A stretch of DNA of 64,000 nt from Cacajao melanocephalus (taxonomy: Eukaryota; Chordata; Mammalia; Primates; Pitheciidae). Shown here piece by piece: positions 1 through 11,189 of this stretch. The stretch lies in assembly GCA_963573385.1 (NCBI GenBank), contig CAUYLG010022168.1, positions 1-64,000 on the forward strand. The letters are read 5' to 3'. Below the pieces are notes generated by a model. That model was given only the letters and a program-made list of their open reading frames with translations. It was not told where the DNA came from and made no database searches. The position numbers were made by a program, and so were the translations under genes. The number at the start of each line of letters is the position of its first letter. Positions within the stretch are counted from its first letter, which is position 1.

Positions 1-203
1 AAGTGATTCTCTTGCCTCAGCCTCCTGAATAGCTGGGATTACAAGTGCCCGCCACCATGCCTGGCTAATTTTTGTATTTTTAGTAGAAATGAGGTTTCAC
101 CCTGTTGGCCAGGCTGGTCTCAAACTCCTGGCCTCAAGTGATCCACCCACCTCGGCCTCCCAAAATTGTTGGGATGACAAGCATGAGCCACTCGCACCTG
201 GCT
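1..203 (-). mobile_element. Alu, cut by window start
   Basis: Reverse-complement Alu: the right-arm phrase CCTCAGCCTCC, the linker-type GCTAATTTTTGTATTTTTAG and a degraded 5' end reading TGAGCCAC-CTGGC all appear in order. The 3' (poly-A) end lies off the window. Divergence is modest, so AluS is likely. Confidence 0.95.
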
Positions 204-807
204 TGCTGAACACTTTTGATGATAACGATCATTATTATTTCCTTAGCAGTATCAATTTCAACATCAGGCAATATAGACTAGTATATTTTCAAAAGATCTT
301 ATCTCAAATAAAATAGTTGGGCTCCATTCCATTTTACTAATGTCTCTTTAAGACATTGAGCTTCCTCCAAATAGCATAAATCAAGGTGACAAGATTTAGA
401 AATAGTAATCATCAATAAAATGTGTCATTTAAAATGATCACATAGTTTTTAGATTAGAAGCCAAGAGCATGTTAATTATGCATTTGAGAATGGTACAGGT
501 TTGTTGCAACTTGTAAATTAGTTTAGAAGCTCGGAGTCTTAAGAATCTTAGCTGCTCCTTGAATTGATTCCAGAATTACTGAAGACTTGGGATGGGGGTG
601 GGAAATATGAGAACTACTAAGGTTGGTACAAAATGTATCCATGATCTTAGCATGTGTGCCCTACAAAACAGCCCCTGAGACAATGACTTGGGTACAGGTA
701 ATTATAATCCTGGAAAGTAGGAGTTAGGAAGTAGGAAGAGGCAGGGAAGGAGGATAAACCAACATAAATGCATATTATTAAAGTACTTCATAACATGGGG
801 TGTATTA
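204..807. other. Unassigned AT-rich interval
   Basis: No repeat family, RNA gene or convincing open frame is visible. A 75-aa frame starting in the Alu runs into it by chance. Confidence 0.6.
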
Positions 808-1258
808 GTTATCAATTGCTGTTGTAACAAATTACCACAAATGTAGTGACTTAACACAACAAAAAAATTAGTAGCTTACAGTTCTGTAGGTCAGAAGTCC
901 AACATGGGTCTCACAAGACTGTGTTCCATTTGGAGTCTCTGGGAGAGAACCTTTCTCTTTTCAGTTTCTGCTTTCCTTAGCCTGCAGCCCATTTCTCCAT
1001 CTTCAAAGCCAACAGCATCACATGTCTCTGAGCCTTTTTCTGTCATCATGCTCTTTCTGACCACAGCTGTGAAAAATTATCTGCTTCGAAGAACCTGTGT
1101 AAGTAGATTGGGCCCACCTGGATAATCCAGGCTACTCTCCCCAGCTCAGGGTCTATAATTCAGTCATATCTGCTTTACCATAAAAGATAACATAGTCACA
1201 GGTTCTGGGGTTAGGATGTGGACATCTTTGGAGGGCCTTTAATCTGCCAGCAGTAGAG
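808..1258 (-). mobile_element. MLT1-type LTR (ERVL-MaLR)
   Basis: Reads as the reverse complement of an MLT1 LTR. It opens TGTATTAGTTATCAATTGCT, carries the GTTCTGTAGGTCAGAAGTCC block, the GGGCCCACCTGGATAATCC block, and closes with GTGGACATCTTTGGAGGGCC. Both ends are present, so it is a near-complete solo LTR of an ancient non-autonomous ERVL relative. Confidence 0.88.
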
Positions 1259-1665
1259 GCAATGGGCAGTCAGCAGTCAAGGGAGCACTCTCTTCTAACG
1301 GGGCTCTCAGGAGTATATGAGGTCCAAGAATTGTCTATCTGAAGTATAGAAGCCAGAGACATTATCAGCTCCTGTCCTCTGTTGGTTGCAGGTTCTTCCT
1401 GGAGATAATTTGCCTGCACCTCCAGGCTGCACTTGGCATAGAGCATCCTGGACCCTGTCAGCACAAAACAAGAAGAGCTGGCATGGAATTGTTCCCTACA
1501 GCTGCACTGAGAACAGAGATGAGCTGAGAGCATGTGAAACAGGCAGGCTACAGGTACCTGCTAAACATCTATGACATGGTGTCACTTAGGTACGGAGCTT
1601 GCATACTGGAGCTCAAACCCAAGGCCTACAACTCACTGAGAAGCCTTCACAGGTGTTAGATCTTT
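1259..1665. other. Unassigned interval
   Basis: Slightly GC-richer than its surroundings. Overlapping frames of 87 aa (-) and 62 aa (+) cross it, with no recognisable domain. No repeat family is recognised. Confidence 0.55.
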
Positions 1666-1790
1666 CTGAAGCCTTGTTTTTTTCCCATTTATTAGATGGG
1701 GAGACTTATATGGACTGTATAGAAAGTTGGGAGTATTAAATGCACCAACATATGCAAAGCAGCTAGATGTCTAAGGAGTGGTCAAAAAAT
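1666..1790 (+). mobile_element. MIR SINE fragment
   Basis: Matches the 3' half of MIR in outline: a short T run, then TAGATGGGGAGA, then the -GTATTAAATG- and GCAAAGCAGCTAG blocks. It is highly diverged, as expected for a tRNA-derived SINE of this age. Confidence 0.5.
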
Positions 1791-1824
1791 GGTGGTAGGA
1801 ATTTTTATCTATAGATCCAAAGAA

Positions 1825-2000
1825 ACATTTATTGGTTGTCAGGCAGTGGGGCTACATCTGTGAACAAGATCAGTAAGGTCCCTGCCTTCACTCAGGGGCT
1901 TCTTTTCCAGTGCGGGAAATCAGAAATTGACAAGTAAATAAAGCAATACACAAGGACTTACAGATTATGGCTGCTGCAATGTGGGACATGAACAGGGTAG
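1825..2000 (-). mobile_element. L2 LINE 3' fragment
   Basis: Reverse complement of the L2 3' end: ACATTTATTGGTTGTCAGGC, GTGAACAAGATCAGTAAGGT, CCCTGCCTTCACTC and AGTAAATAAAGCAATA occur in consensus order. Non-coding remnant. Confidence 0.65.
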
Positions 2001-2075
2001 GGTGATATGATAGAAAGTAAAGAGACAGGGGTATGGCAGACATGGTCCAGTCTCCTCCACGCCTGTACCCTTCCT

Positions 2076-2384
2076 TTATTACTTTTTTTTAAGAGATGGA
2101 GTCCCATTCTGTCACCCAGACTGAAGTGCAGTGGTATGATCTTGGCTTACTGCAACCTCTGCCTCCCAGGCTCAAGTAATCCTCCTACCTCAGCCTCCTG
2201 AGTATCTGGGACCACAGACACATGCCACCACACCTGGCTAATTTTTAAATTTTTTTGTATTATTAATAGAGACATGGTTTTGCCATGCTGCCTAGGTTGT
2301 TCTCAAACTCCTCAGCTCAAGCAATTTACCTGCCTCGAGCTCCCAAAGTGCTGGGATTACAGGTGTGACCCATCACTCCCAGCT
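2076..2384 (-). mobile_element. Full-length AluJ/S
   Basis: Complete reverse-complement Alu from an interrupted poly-T through GAGATGGAGTCCCATTCTGT to a 5' end near CCCATCACTCCCAGCT. The many changes from consensus suggest an old J or S subfamily. Two short frames within it are chance Alu translations. Confidence 0.93.
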
Positions 2385-2439
2385 CCCTTTCCATTACAGG
2401 AGGACCTAGTGTGTTCAGGTGGCATCTGGGGATTCCTGG

Positions 2440-2905
2440 ATCATCAGAAGGTGGCTCCTACCCCAATTCTAGGAGTACATCACAACTGATCTAAATCAGT
2501 ATGATAATCCTATTCCCTTTGATGAGTGACTGGCTTAAAAGGAGACAGGAAACCCAGTGAGATTCAAGGAGTCCCCTCTTAGGTGGGTATAAGTAAGACT
2601 TCTGTTCTGGCCTGGTAAGGAGAAAGCCTCTTACGTTTTCCCCATTCTCTCTGCCTCAAACAAAACTAATGAGCCATGTGGCCTGGCAACAGCCTTTTTG
2701 AGATCATAAAAGAGCAAGCATGAAGATAAAAGCAGAACAGTAGAAAGCTCTGAAGGGGTGAGACCCTGATGATGTCATTAAGCAGCTGAACCAGAGCCAG
2801 TAACTACCTCGCACAATGGCTCAGTAAGAAAAAGAAAACTCTATATTTAAAATGCTATGCAGAGCCTGGTTTTCTGTCACTTGCAGCTGAACACATTCTT
2901 AGCTC
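2440..2905 (+). mobile_element. ERVL-type LTR remnant
   Basis: The 3' part shows the block order of MLT1/LTR16-33-like LTRs: GATGATGTCATTAAGCAGCT, a degraded polyadenylation stretch, TTTCTGTCACTTGCAGCTGA and a CATTC-type terminus. The 5' boundary is soft and the subfamily is not resolved. Confidence 0.5.
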
Positions 2906-3065
2906 ATATGGATTGTCCAAAGAACATTTAATTTTAGACCTGAAGGGTCAGCCATGAAAAGAGCCCGGGAAGAGTATTCAGGCAGAAGGAAAAAGAAGCA
3001 ATATGATCCTTCAAAAGTATTTAGAGTGGGTGAGAAGTAGGAAGGAGCTCAGGAGGCTGGAGGCT

Positions 3066-3094
3066 GGGGGCTGGGGGCTGGGGTGTTTGTGGGG
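3066..3094 (+). other. G-quadruplex motif
   Basis: Four runs of four or more G on the + strand, separated by CT, CT and TGTTTGT, follow a short GGAGGCT/GGGGGCT repeat. This satisfies the usual G4 pattern (runs of at least 3 G, loops of 1-7). Folding is inferred, not seen. Confidence 0.75.
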
Positions 3095-3137
3095 AGAAGT
3101 CTACCAAAGTGGTGGAGGTCACCCCTGCAGGGCCTTG

Positions 3138-3276
3138 ATTTCCTGTTGCCCAGGATGTAGTGCAGTAGTGTGATCATGGCTCACTGTAGCCTCCACCACC
3201 CTGGCTCAAGCAATCCTCCTGCCTCAGCCTTCTGAGTAGCTGGGACCACAGGTGCATGCCACCATACCTGGCTATA
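3138..3276 (-). mobile_element. Alu monomer / truncated Alu
   Basis: About 140 bases of antisense Alu: TTGCCCAGGATGTAGTGCAG, GGCTCACTGTAGCCTCC, CCTCAGCCTTCTGAGTAGCT and ACCATACCTGGCTA. Only one monomer is present, so it is a free monomer (FLAM-like) or a truncated AluJ. Confidence 0.85.
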
Positions 3277-3417
3277 CACAATAATTTTTAAGTAGGAGAG
3301 AAACATATTGAAATAGGAAATTGTAAAGTCCACATTCTTTAATATAGAATTGGAAGCCTATGAGGCCTATAATTTTGAGAGGTCTAATAAAATTTAGTTG
3401 TTAAAAATTATGCTAAA

Positions 3418-6400
3418 AATACTGAGGGAATTCATCACCACCAGGCCTGCCTTGAAAGAGCTCTTGAAGGAAGCACTAAATATGCAAAGGAAACTCTGTT
3501 ACCAGCCACTACAAAAACACACTGAAGTACAAAGATTAATGATGCTATGAAGCAACTACATCAACAAGTCTGCAAAATAACCAGCCATCATGATGATGAC
3601 AGAATCAAATTCGAACAACAATATTAACTTTAAATGCAAATGGGCTAAATGCCCCAACTAAAAGACATAGAATGGTAAGTTGGATAAAGAGCAAAGTTCC
3701 GTTGGTGTGCTGTATTCAAGAGACCCATGTCACAGGCAAAGACACACAGGCTCAAAGTAAAGGGATGAAGAAAAATTTACCAAGCATATGGAAAGCAGAA
3801 AATAGCAGGAGTTGTAATCCTAGTTTCTAAAAAGACAAGCTTTAAACCAACATGGATGAAAAAAGACGAAGAAGGGCATTACATAATGGTAAAGGGTATA
3901 ATTCAACAAGAAGAGCTAACTATCCTAAATATATATGTACCCAATATGGGAGCACTTCCCAATACAGGAGGACTCAGATTCACAAAACAAGTTCTTAGAG
4001 ACCTATGAAGAGATTTAGACTCCTACAATAATAATGGGAGACTTTAACACCCCACTGTCAATATTAAACAGATAATCAATACAGAAAATTAACAGATATT
4101 CAGGATTTGAACTCAGCTCTGGATCAAGTGGACCTGACAGATATATACAGAACTCTCCACCCCAGAACAACAGAATATATATTCTTATTGGTGCCACATG
4201 GCACTTACTTTAAAATCAATTAATAATTGGAAGTAAAACATTCCTCAGCAAATGCAAAAGAACTGAAATCATAACAGTCTCTCAGGCCACAGCACAATCA
4301 AATTAGAACTCAAGATTAAGAAACTCACTCAAAACCAAGTAACTACACAGAAATTGAAAAACCTGCTCCTGAATGACTCCTGGGTAAATAATGAAATTAA
4401 GGCAGAAATCAAGAAGTTCTTTGATACCAATGAGAACAGACAAAGTACCAGAATCTTTGGGATGCAGCTAAGGCAGTGTTTTGAGAGAAATTAAATGCCC
4501 ACATCAAAAAGCTAGAAAAACCTCAAATCCTGACATCATAACTAAAAGAACTAGAGCACCAAGAGCAAACAAACCCCAAAGCTAGCAGAAATCAAGAAAT
4601 AACTAAAATCAGAGTAGAACTTAAGGAGACAGATACATGAAGAACACTTCAAAAAAAATCAACAAATCCAGGAGCTAGTTTTTTGAAAAAGACTTGAAAA
4701 AACAGATCACTAGGTAGACTAATAAAGAAGAAAAGAGAGAAGAATCAAATAGACACAATAAAAAATGATAAAGGGGACATCATCACTGACCCCATAAAAA
4801 TACAAACAACCATCAGAGAATACTATAAACACCTCTATGCAAATAAATTAGAAAATTTAGAAGAAATGGATAAATTCCTAGGCACATAAACTCTCCCAAG
4901 ACTGAACCAGGAAGAAGTTGAATCCTTGAATAGACCAATAACAATTTTTGAAATTGAGGCAGTGATAAACAGCCTACCAACCAAGAAAAGCTCAGGATCA
5001 TATGGATTCACAGCTAAATTCTACAAAAGGTACAAAGAGGATCTGGTACCATATCTTCTGAAACTATTCTAAATAATTGAAAAGGAGGGACTCTTCCCTA
5101 ACTCATTTTATGAGGCCAGCATCATCCTGACACCAAAACCTGGGCACAGACACAACAAAAAAAGAAAACTTCAGGTCAATATCCCTGATGAACATCAAAG
5201 CCAAAATCTCCAATAAAATACTGCCCAATCAAATTCTGCAGCACTACAAAAAGCTTATCCACCATGATCAAATTGGCTTCAACCCCAGGATGCAAGGCTG
5301 CTTCAACATATGCAAATCAATAAGCTTAACTCATCACATAAACAGAACTAAAGACAAAAACCATAGATTACCTCAATAGATGAAAAAAGGCCTTGAATAA
5401 AATTCAACAACCCTTCATGTTAAAAACTCTCAATAAACTACAGATTGATGGAACATACCTCAAGATAATAAGAGCCATTTATGACAAGTTGACAGCCAAT
5501 ATCATACTGAATGGGCAAGAGCTTGAGGGATTCCCCTTGAAAACTGCCACAAGGCAAGGATGACCTCTCACCACTTCTATTCAGCATAGTATTGGAAGTT
5601 CTGGTCAGGGCAATCAGGCAAGATAAAGAAATAAACAGTATTCAGATAGGAAGAGGGAAAGTCAAATTGTCTCTGTTTGCAGATAACAAGATCCTGTATC
5701 TCAAAAACTCCATTGTCTCAGCCCAAAAGCTTCTTAAGCTGATAAACAACTTCAGCAAAGTCTCAGGATTCAAAAATAAATGTGCAAAAATCACAAGCAT
5801 TCCTATACACCAACAACAGCCAAGCAAAGAGCCAAATCATGAATGAACTCTCATTCACAATTACTACAAAGAGAATGAAATACCTAGGAATACAGCTAAC
5901 AAGGGAAGTGAAGGACCTCTTCAAGAAGAACTACATACCACTGCTCAAGAAAACCAGAGAGGACACAAGCAAATGGAAAAACATTTCATGCTCATGGATA
6001 TGAAGAATCAGTATCATTAAAAAGGCCATACTGCCCAAAGTAACTCATAGATTCAATGCTATTCCTGTCAAACTACCATTGACATTCTGCACAGAATTAG
6101 AAAAAACTCCTTTAAAATTCACATGGAACCAAAAAAGAGCCCATATAGCCAAGACAATCCCAAGCAAAAAGAACAAAGCTGGAGGCATCACACTACCCAA
6201 CTCCAAACTATACTACGAGGCTACAGTAACCAAAACAGCGTGGTACCAGTAAAAAAACAGACACATAGACAAGTGGAACAGAACAGAGAACCCAGAAATA
6301 AGACTACACATCTACAACCATCTGATCATTGACAAACCTGACAAAAACAAGCAAGATTCCCTATTTAATAAAGATGCTAGGAGAATGGGCTAGCAATATA

Positions 6401-7637
6401 CAGAAAATTGAAACTGGACCCTTTCCTTACACTTTATATAAAAATTTACTCAAGATGGATTAAAGACTTAAATGCCAAATGTAAAACTATAAAAACCCCG
6501 GAAGAAAATCTAAGCAATACCATTCAGGACATAGGCATAGGCAATGATTTCATGATGAAGACATCAAAAGTAATTGCAACAAATGCAAAAATTGACAAAT
6601 GGGACCTAATTAAACTAAAGAGCTTCAGTATAGCAAAAGAAACTCTCATCAGAGTGAACAGACGACCTACAGAATGGGAGAGAAATTTTGCAATCTATCC
6701 ATCTGACAAAGTTCTAATTTCCAGAAACTATAAGAAACTTAAACAAATATGCAAGAAACCCCATTAAAAAGTGAGCAAAAACTATGAAGAGTCATTTCTC
6801 AAAAGAAGATATTTATGCAACCAATAAACACGTGAAAAAAAGGCTCAACATCCACTGGTCATTAGAGAAATGCAAATCAAAAGTACAATAAAATAACATC
6901 TCACGCCAGTCAGAATGGTGATTATTAAAAAGTCAAGAAACAATGGATACCAGCAAGACTGCCAAGAAATAGGAGTACTTTTACACTGTTGGTGGGAATG
7001 TAAATTAGTTCAACCATTGTGGAAAATGGTGTGGCAATTCCTCAAAGACCTAAAACCAGAAATACCATTTGACCCAGCAATTACTGGGTACAGACCCAAA
7101 GAATATAAGTCATTCTATTATAAAGATACATGCATACATATGTTCATTACAGCACTATTTGCAATAGCAAAGACCTGGAATCAACCAAAATGCACATTAG
7201 AGACAGAATGGATTTTTAAAAATGTGGTACATGTACACCAAGGAATACTATGCACCCATAAAAAGGAATAAGATAATGTCCTTTACAGGGACGTGGATGG
7301 AGCTGGAAGCCATTATCCTCAGCAAATTCATGCAGGAATAAAAAATCAAACACTAAATGTTCTCACTTATAAGTGGGAACATTATTTATTTATTATCTCA
7401 TTATTTATTATCTAAATAATGAGAACACATGGACACAGGGAGGGAAAAAACACACATGGGGGCCTGTTGCAGATTGGGGGGCAAGGGGAGAGAGAGAGCA
7501 TCAGGATAAATAGCTAATGCACACTGGGTTTAATAATTAGGTGATGGGTTGATAGGTTCAGACAACCACCATGGCACATGTTTACCTATGTGACAAACCT
7601 GCACACCCTGCACATGTATCCCAGAACTTAAAATAAA
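3418..7637 (+). mobile_element. L1 LINE, 5'-truncated, 4.2 kb
   Basis: The element starts near the end of ORF1 (GAATTCATCACCACCAGGCC), continues through the inter-ORF spacer and all of a broken ORF2, and ends in the 3' UTR with GACAAACCTGCACACCCTGC and CCCAGAACTTAAAATAAA. The spacer wording (TACAAAAACACACTGAAGTA) suits an older primate L1 (L1PB or early L1PA). There is no 5' UTR promoter and only a vestigial A tail. The 3' UTR carries a small AT-rich insertion with a palindrome. It lies sense to the + strand, between an Alu monomer and unassigned DNA. Confidence 0.95.
3596..7380 (+). pseudogene. L1 ORF2 (endonuclease-RT) pseudogene
   Basis: In an active L1 this frame encodes the endonuclease-reverse transcriptase used for target-primed reverse transcription. 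The usual ATGACAGAATCAAAT start is present, but the frame is broken by many stops and frameshifts; the longest open pieces are 118-119 aa (6408-6767 and 6915-7271). The reverse-transcriptase core is visible around 5592-5846, where the catalytic FADD box reads FADN (5676-5687), so a metal-binding aspartate is lost. The C-terminal segment, rich in Trp and Cys and ending in a CTHKKE-like phrase, is preserved in one frame. Known of the family: full ORF2 is about 1275 aa. This copy cannot encode it. Confidence 0.93.
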
Positions 7638-8235
7638 TGATGCTGAAGTCAGAGACTACAGATCTCTAATAAGTAGTTGTTAGCAAAGAACCTTGGACAT
7701 ATGAGAGACTTTTGACTTCATTGTCATGCGGAGACAGGCTGTGAGCTATACAGCCTTTTACAGCTAATTGTTAAGGAGAAAGGCTGGGAATATTTATAGG
7801 ACATTTGACTTGGAGATCCTTAGAATATAAACCCTAATCCTGTTGGGGTAAAGGCCTGTTGTGTCAAGTTGAGACTTCTTCTGTACTTGTGCATTATAAA
7901 AATGTCTTGGTTGATTTATAAGAACTTAAAAAAAAAACCACCCAGACTTTAAAAGTGTCATACTCTCTCCTGTAGAATAAAAACCATCAATCCAAAAGCA
8001 ACATACAAATTGTTTGGCATAGAAAAAACTTGTACTCAGCCTACTCTCTGTAGTTCCTATGGGATTTGAATCTGTTTTATTTTTTTCCAAAGAAAGTATC
8101 AAGTCCTTGTTTTTTTTTCCCTTCAGGCCTGATTGAAATAGATGACTAACACATTTATTGTAATAAGAGTCTCAAATATTTATTTCTCAATACAAATTTT
8201 TCTTGAAAGATGTGATCTGTCAGATGTGTTAAAAA
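7638..8235. other. Unassigned interval
   Basis: Ordinary AT-rich sequence with short A9 and T8 runs. No family, structure or coding signal is recognised. Confidence 0.6.
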
Positions 8236-8725
8236 AAAATCCCTTTGGCTGCAATGGAAAGAATAATTTATAGAAGAGCTGGAGTTATTGTAAGGAGCCC
8301 AGTGAGGAGGCTATTACAGTGGCCCAGGAGAAAAATTGATGACCTGATTTGGGGAGTGATAGGGAAGACACAAACACTGGTACAGATTCCAGATGTACAT
8401 ACGAGGCAGAGCCGAAAGGACTGCCTGGAGGAATCAAAGATGACTCAGAGGGTTTTGTCTTTGAGGTAGACAGTGAGACTCTTTAGTGAAACTGGGGTAT
8501 TCCGAGATGAACAGCTTTAGGTGAATAAAGTTTCGATTTGGGCATACTCTGCTCCAGGTATCTAGTTGATAAACAAGCGGAGATACAAAGTAGGCAATTG
8601 GATGTGCATGAGTGTGGGGTTCAACCAGAACAAAGCCTGTGTCTATAGAAAGGAGCTCAGGTGATCCCCAAGACACTCCAATATTTACAGAATTAATACC
8701 ATCTTCATTTATAGGTAAGGGGTGG
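8236..8725 (-). mobile_element. L2 LINE, ORF2-region fragment
   Basis: Antisense L2 from the end of its reverse-transcriptase frame. In order it carries TTTGGCTGCAATGG, GAGGAGGCTATTACAGT, AAAGATGACTCAGAGGGTTT, GTAGGCAATTGGATGTGCAT and CCCCAAGACACTCCAATATT, matching the known mammalian L2 consensus. It is too diverged to code; the 116-aa antisense frame across it is an accident of decay. Confidence 0.75.
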
Positions 8726-8749
8726 TTTGATATTAAAAAGAATAATGCT

Positions 8750-9671
<922 letters not shown>

Positions 9672-10020
9672 TGGCCAGGCGCAGTGGCTCCTGCCTGTAA
9701 TTCCAGCACTTTGGAAGGTGGATCACTCGAGGCCAGGAGTTCGAGACCAGCCTGGCCAACATGGTAAAACCCTGTCTCCACTAAAAATATAAAAATTAGC
9801 CGACTCTGGTGGTATGCACCTGTAATCTCAGCTACTTGGGAGGCTGAGTCCAGAGAATCACTTGAACCTGGGAAGCGGAGGTAGTGACATATACCAGTAG
9901 TTACAGCTACTCAGGAGGCTGAGGTGGGAAGATCATGTGAGCCTGGGAAATTGAGGCTAACATGAGCCATGATGGTGCCACTGCACTCCAGCCTGGGTGA
10001 CAGCTAGACCTGTCTTCAAA
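9672..10020 (+). mobile_element. Chimeric Alu with doubled right-arm segment
   Basis: A normal sense Alu runs from GGCCAGGCGCAGTGGCTC to the right arm (GAATCACTTGAACCTGGGAA). At about 9890 it restarts within the right arm (TACAGCTACTCAGGAGGCTG) and finishes with CACTGCACTCCAGCCTGGGT. Total length is near 350 bases instead of 300. An Alu-Alu recombination or insertion into an existing Alu would produce this. Confidence 0.88.
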
Positions 10021-10027
10021 AACAAAA

Positions 10028-10210
10028 AGCCAAGCAGGAAGTGAATGGCTGCTATCTGCATCTTGGATAGAATTAGTGGATAAGACTGGCGGCCATTAGC
10101 TCCTTCCGGTGAATGGACCAGACACCCCAGGTCACTCTTTCACTGTATTCTGTGTCTGAGTGAATTTATTATCCATCACAGGGTGGGGGTCTGCCTGTGG
10201 GACCCTGACA
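10028..10210 (+). mobile_element. 3' part of a retroviral LTR (LTR22-like?)
   Basis: Inferred from position: the stretch ends in CA immediately before a primer-binding-site-like sequence and a gag remnant, and it contains the U5-like TCTTTCACTGTATTCTGTGT. The upstream LTR portion is missing or hidden by the abutting Alu. Assignment to the HML-5 LTR (LTR22) is a guess from the primer type. Confidence 0.5.
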
Positions 10211-10211
10211 G

Positions 10212-10227
10212 TGGTGCCCTGTGTGAG
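10212..10227 (+). promoter_or_regulatory. Retroviral primer-binding site, tRNA-Met-like
   Basis: TGGTGCCCTGTGTGAG lies one base past the LTR-like CA end. It resembles the complement of the 3' end of an elongator tRNA-Met, as recalled, rather than the TGGCGCCC of lysine-primed HERV-K. A methionine primer is a reported trait of HML-5. The tRNA match is from memory. Confidence 0.5.
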
Positions 10228-10383
10228 TAAACTCCTCAGTCGTGCTCCCTTTGAGGTTTTGCTGTAACAGATCATGATGGAAACTCCAAAAATGAAGGAA
10301 AACATGACTGCATAGTTGGTAAGTCATTGGAGCCCACTTGGGATATCCAAGTTTGGAGGCATTGTTCAGACTAGGGTTTCATC

Positions 10384-10980
10384 ATGAGACAACAGTTATC
10401 AGCTCAACAGATAAAAGTATTGAAACAGCTGTTTAAAGCTAGCAGAGGCTCAGTTTCACAGGCTCAATTAAGGGACCTAATGCAAACTGTTGTTTCCCAA
10501 AGCCCATGATTCCCAGCGGAAAGTATAGTACATGTAAAGCCCTGGGAACAAATGGGGAGAAATCTTAAACAGCATCATGCACAAGGGCAACAGGTCCCAT
10601 TAACATCATCACCAGGCCAAAATAACAAAGAGGAAATGGAGATTTTATGAGCCCCCTACTCTAATAAATAGGAAAAAGAATAAGAGACACACTCCAGCTA
10701 TGGGATCAAGTCTTAAGCAAGTGGCATTAGAAGGGGAGCTCTTAGCCTGCCTGATAATGGAAGATCAACGAGGCAATCAGGCATATAAAAAGATCAGAAA
10801 AAAGGCATTAGAGGCCAAAACTGCGCAGCCAAGCAGGCAGTGGGCAGAAGTCTTGGTGGCAGGGAAGCTTGCAGTGGCCCAGGCCAAAAGGAACCACCCA
10901 GGCCTGCAGCCTCAGCCTAGTAGTGGGAGGAAGGAGCTGTGCCATCAAAAAGGGGTGCAGACTAAAAGCCGCACCTAGGC
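10384..10980 (+). pseudogene. Endogenous retrovirus gag remnant
   Basis: Gag would supply the virion structural proteins. A hydrophilic, Gln-rich frame opens with an ATG 157 bases after the primer site and is stopped by TGA at codon 42 (10507-10509). A second open piece (10700-10978, 92 aa, Lys/Gln/Ala rich) lies where capsid-nucleocapsid sequence would be. No clear CCHC zinc finger is visible. Only about 800 bases separate the ATG from reverse transcriptase, so much of gag and probably all of protease is deleted. Assignment rests on position between primer site and pol. Confidence 0.5.
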
Positions 10981-11189
10981 AAGTGCAACAGGGCTGCTTC
11001 CCCGGGGCCCATGCCTCTGTTCTTGGGCTCCACGGATGGCCCACAGTAAAATTTCATATACAAGTGATGTCCCAGATTATAATTCTCTGCTAAATTTAAG
11101 TTCTAATAAGGGCCACTGTTATTTCTCCCCTATCTCTAACATAGCTCTCCTAAAATCCAATTTAAGTTGAACAATAGCCTCTGAAGGGA

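Noticed and set aside
6408..7271. Two 118-119 aa L1 frames as live ORF2
   Set aside because: They are fragments in a copy with many stops, a lost RT aspartate and no promoter.
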